From an uncultured Christensenellaceae bacterium (lineage in GTDB: Bacteria > Bacillota > Clostridia > Christensenellales > CAG-314), in the NCBI GenBank assembly GCA_910587795.1, contig CAJUNH010000012.1, forward strand, positions 1 to 42,303: a stretch of 42,303 nucleotides of DNA, read 5' to 3'. Within the stretch, counting starts at the first letter, position 1, and each line of letters begins with the position of its first letter. The notes beneath the pieces are model-generated. The model was not told the origin of the DNA and made no database searches. It was given only the letters and a program-made list of their open reading frames with translations. Positions 42,164-42,303 of the stretch are shown here, one piece after another. The translations under genes and the position numbers were made by a program.

Positions 42164-42192
42164 TTGATTAAGTATTTTGGTTTTGCTATAAT
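42164..42192 (+). promoter_or_regulatory. Sigma-A promoter of the last gene
   Basis: TTGATT (42164-42169), 17 nt and TATAAT (42187-42192), then a leader of about 57 nt with GGAG before ATG 42256. Confidence 0.75.
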
Positions 42193-42255
42193 AATTGTAC
42201 GCTACGAAGCAATCGCTTGCGATTATAAACAGTAATTTAACGGAGAACAAAAAAT

Positions 42256-42303
42256 ATGGAATATATTAAACTCACACTCGACAATTTGGAAAAGGAACAT
42301 ATT
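42256..42303 (+). CDS. Amino end of a probable GNAT acetyltransferase (partial)
   Basis: Sixteen codons are visible (MEYIKLTLDNLEKEHI) before the window ends. GGAG is ten bases upstream, and a consensus promoter lies before it. The amino end resembles GNAT-family acetyltransferases of gut Firmicutes that begin MEYIKLT-x-ENLEKEHI. Only the beginning can be seen, so the family is tentative. Confidence 0.5.
   Translation, partial: MEYIKLTLDNLEKEHI

Larger units (their letters stand above)
42092..42235 (+). other. Weak small reading frame or remnant before the acetyltransferase
   Basis: A 47-codon frame (MSKATLQNSDKGT to ACDYKQ) starts at a TGATG junction with an upstream coding-like fragment (WNEYSVAETAYTDSVANAKA, ending 42092). 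It has no ribosome site and overlaps both a hairpin and the promoter of the next gene. It is probably a relic of a mobile gene, not an active one. Confidence 0.25.

Overview
The window looks like a chromosomal segment of an uncultured, spore-lineage Clostridia (Bacillota). Evidence for this is the sporulation pair yabP-yabQ followed by divIC, the tmk-holB-ricT order, a bacillary-style single-chain glycyl-tRNA synthetase, Tex, strong AGGAGG-type ribosome sites, sigma-A promoters with 17-nt spacers and many intrinsic terminators. I cannot name a genus. Five putative lipoproteins with clear lipoboxes and a GLUG-like repeat surface protein give a host-associated or polysaccharide-rich-niche flavour.

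Layout. 1-2160 (minus): repeat-rich surface protein cut by the window edge, in two overlapping frames joined by a U-UUU-UUA slippery heptamer. 2155-2435: a nested inverted-repeat element that contains that gene's start codon. 2649-5195 (minus): tmk-holB-ricT operon. 5440-6237 (plus): two small paralogous proteins with a DNA-binding-like head and a C-terminal membrane anchor. 6401-12096 (minus): acyltransferase with a zinc ribbon, yabP-yabQ-divIC, cysS, a DUF2804 protein and a Bax-inhibitor-1-like membrane protein. 12585-13658 (plus): lipoprotein carbohydrate esterase, probably on a leaderless mRNA. 13959-22138 (minus): small P-loop kinase, a six-cysteine microprotein, a MacB-like ABC exporter, and a two-gene lipoprotein operon whose promoter spacer is a G10 tract. 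22655-26574 (plus): glyS and tex. 27029-28675 (minus): TGS/uridine-kinase fusion. 29012-32621 (plus): Big2/OB-like lipoprotein with a C8 tract in its coding start, then a lipoprotein barnase and its barstar. 32792-33310 (minus): cyclophilin. 33739-34971 (plus): M29 aminopeptidase. 35284-37284 (minus): XRE-SdpI regulator and a HAD phosphatase. 37285-38041: repeat-rich non-coding DNA. 38042-38132: tRNA-Ser(GCU). 38432-41924: a restriction cassette (M.HaeIII-like, R.HaeIII-like, DUF262-HNH). 42256-end: start of a probable acetyltransferase.

Three themes stand out. First, the only C/G homopolymers of eight or more that I noticed lie in or directly upstream of putative surface lipoproteins, and one sits exactly between a -35 and a -10 box, which suggests slipped-strand phase variation of the cell surface. 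Second, a barnase-family RNase is tethered as a lipoprotein, with its four key residues at a constant offset from barnase, and a barstar gene overlaps its stop codon. Third, a GGCC restriction-modification cassette with an extra DUF262-HNH nuclease lies immediately 3' of a tRNA gene, and GGCC sites look strongly depleted across the whole window by eye. All functions are read from sequence motifs and family knowledge; no database search was possible.
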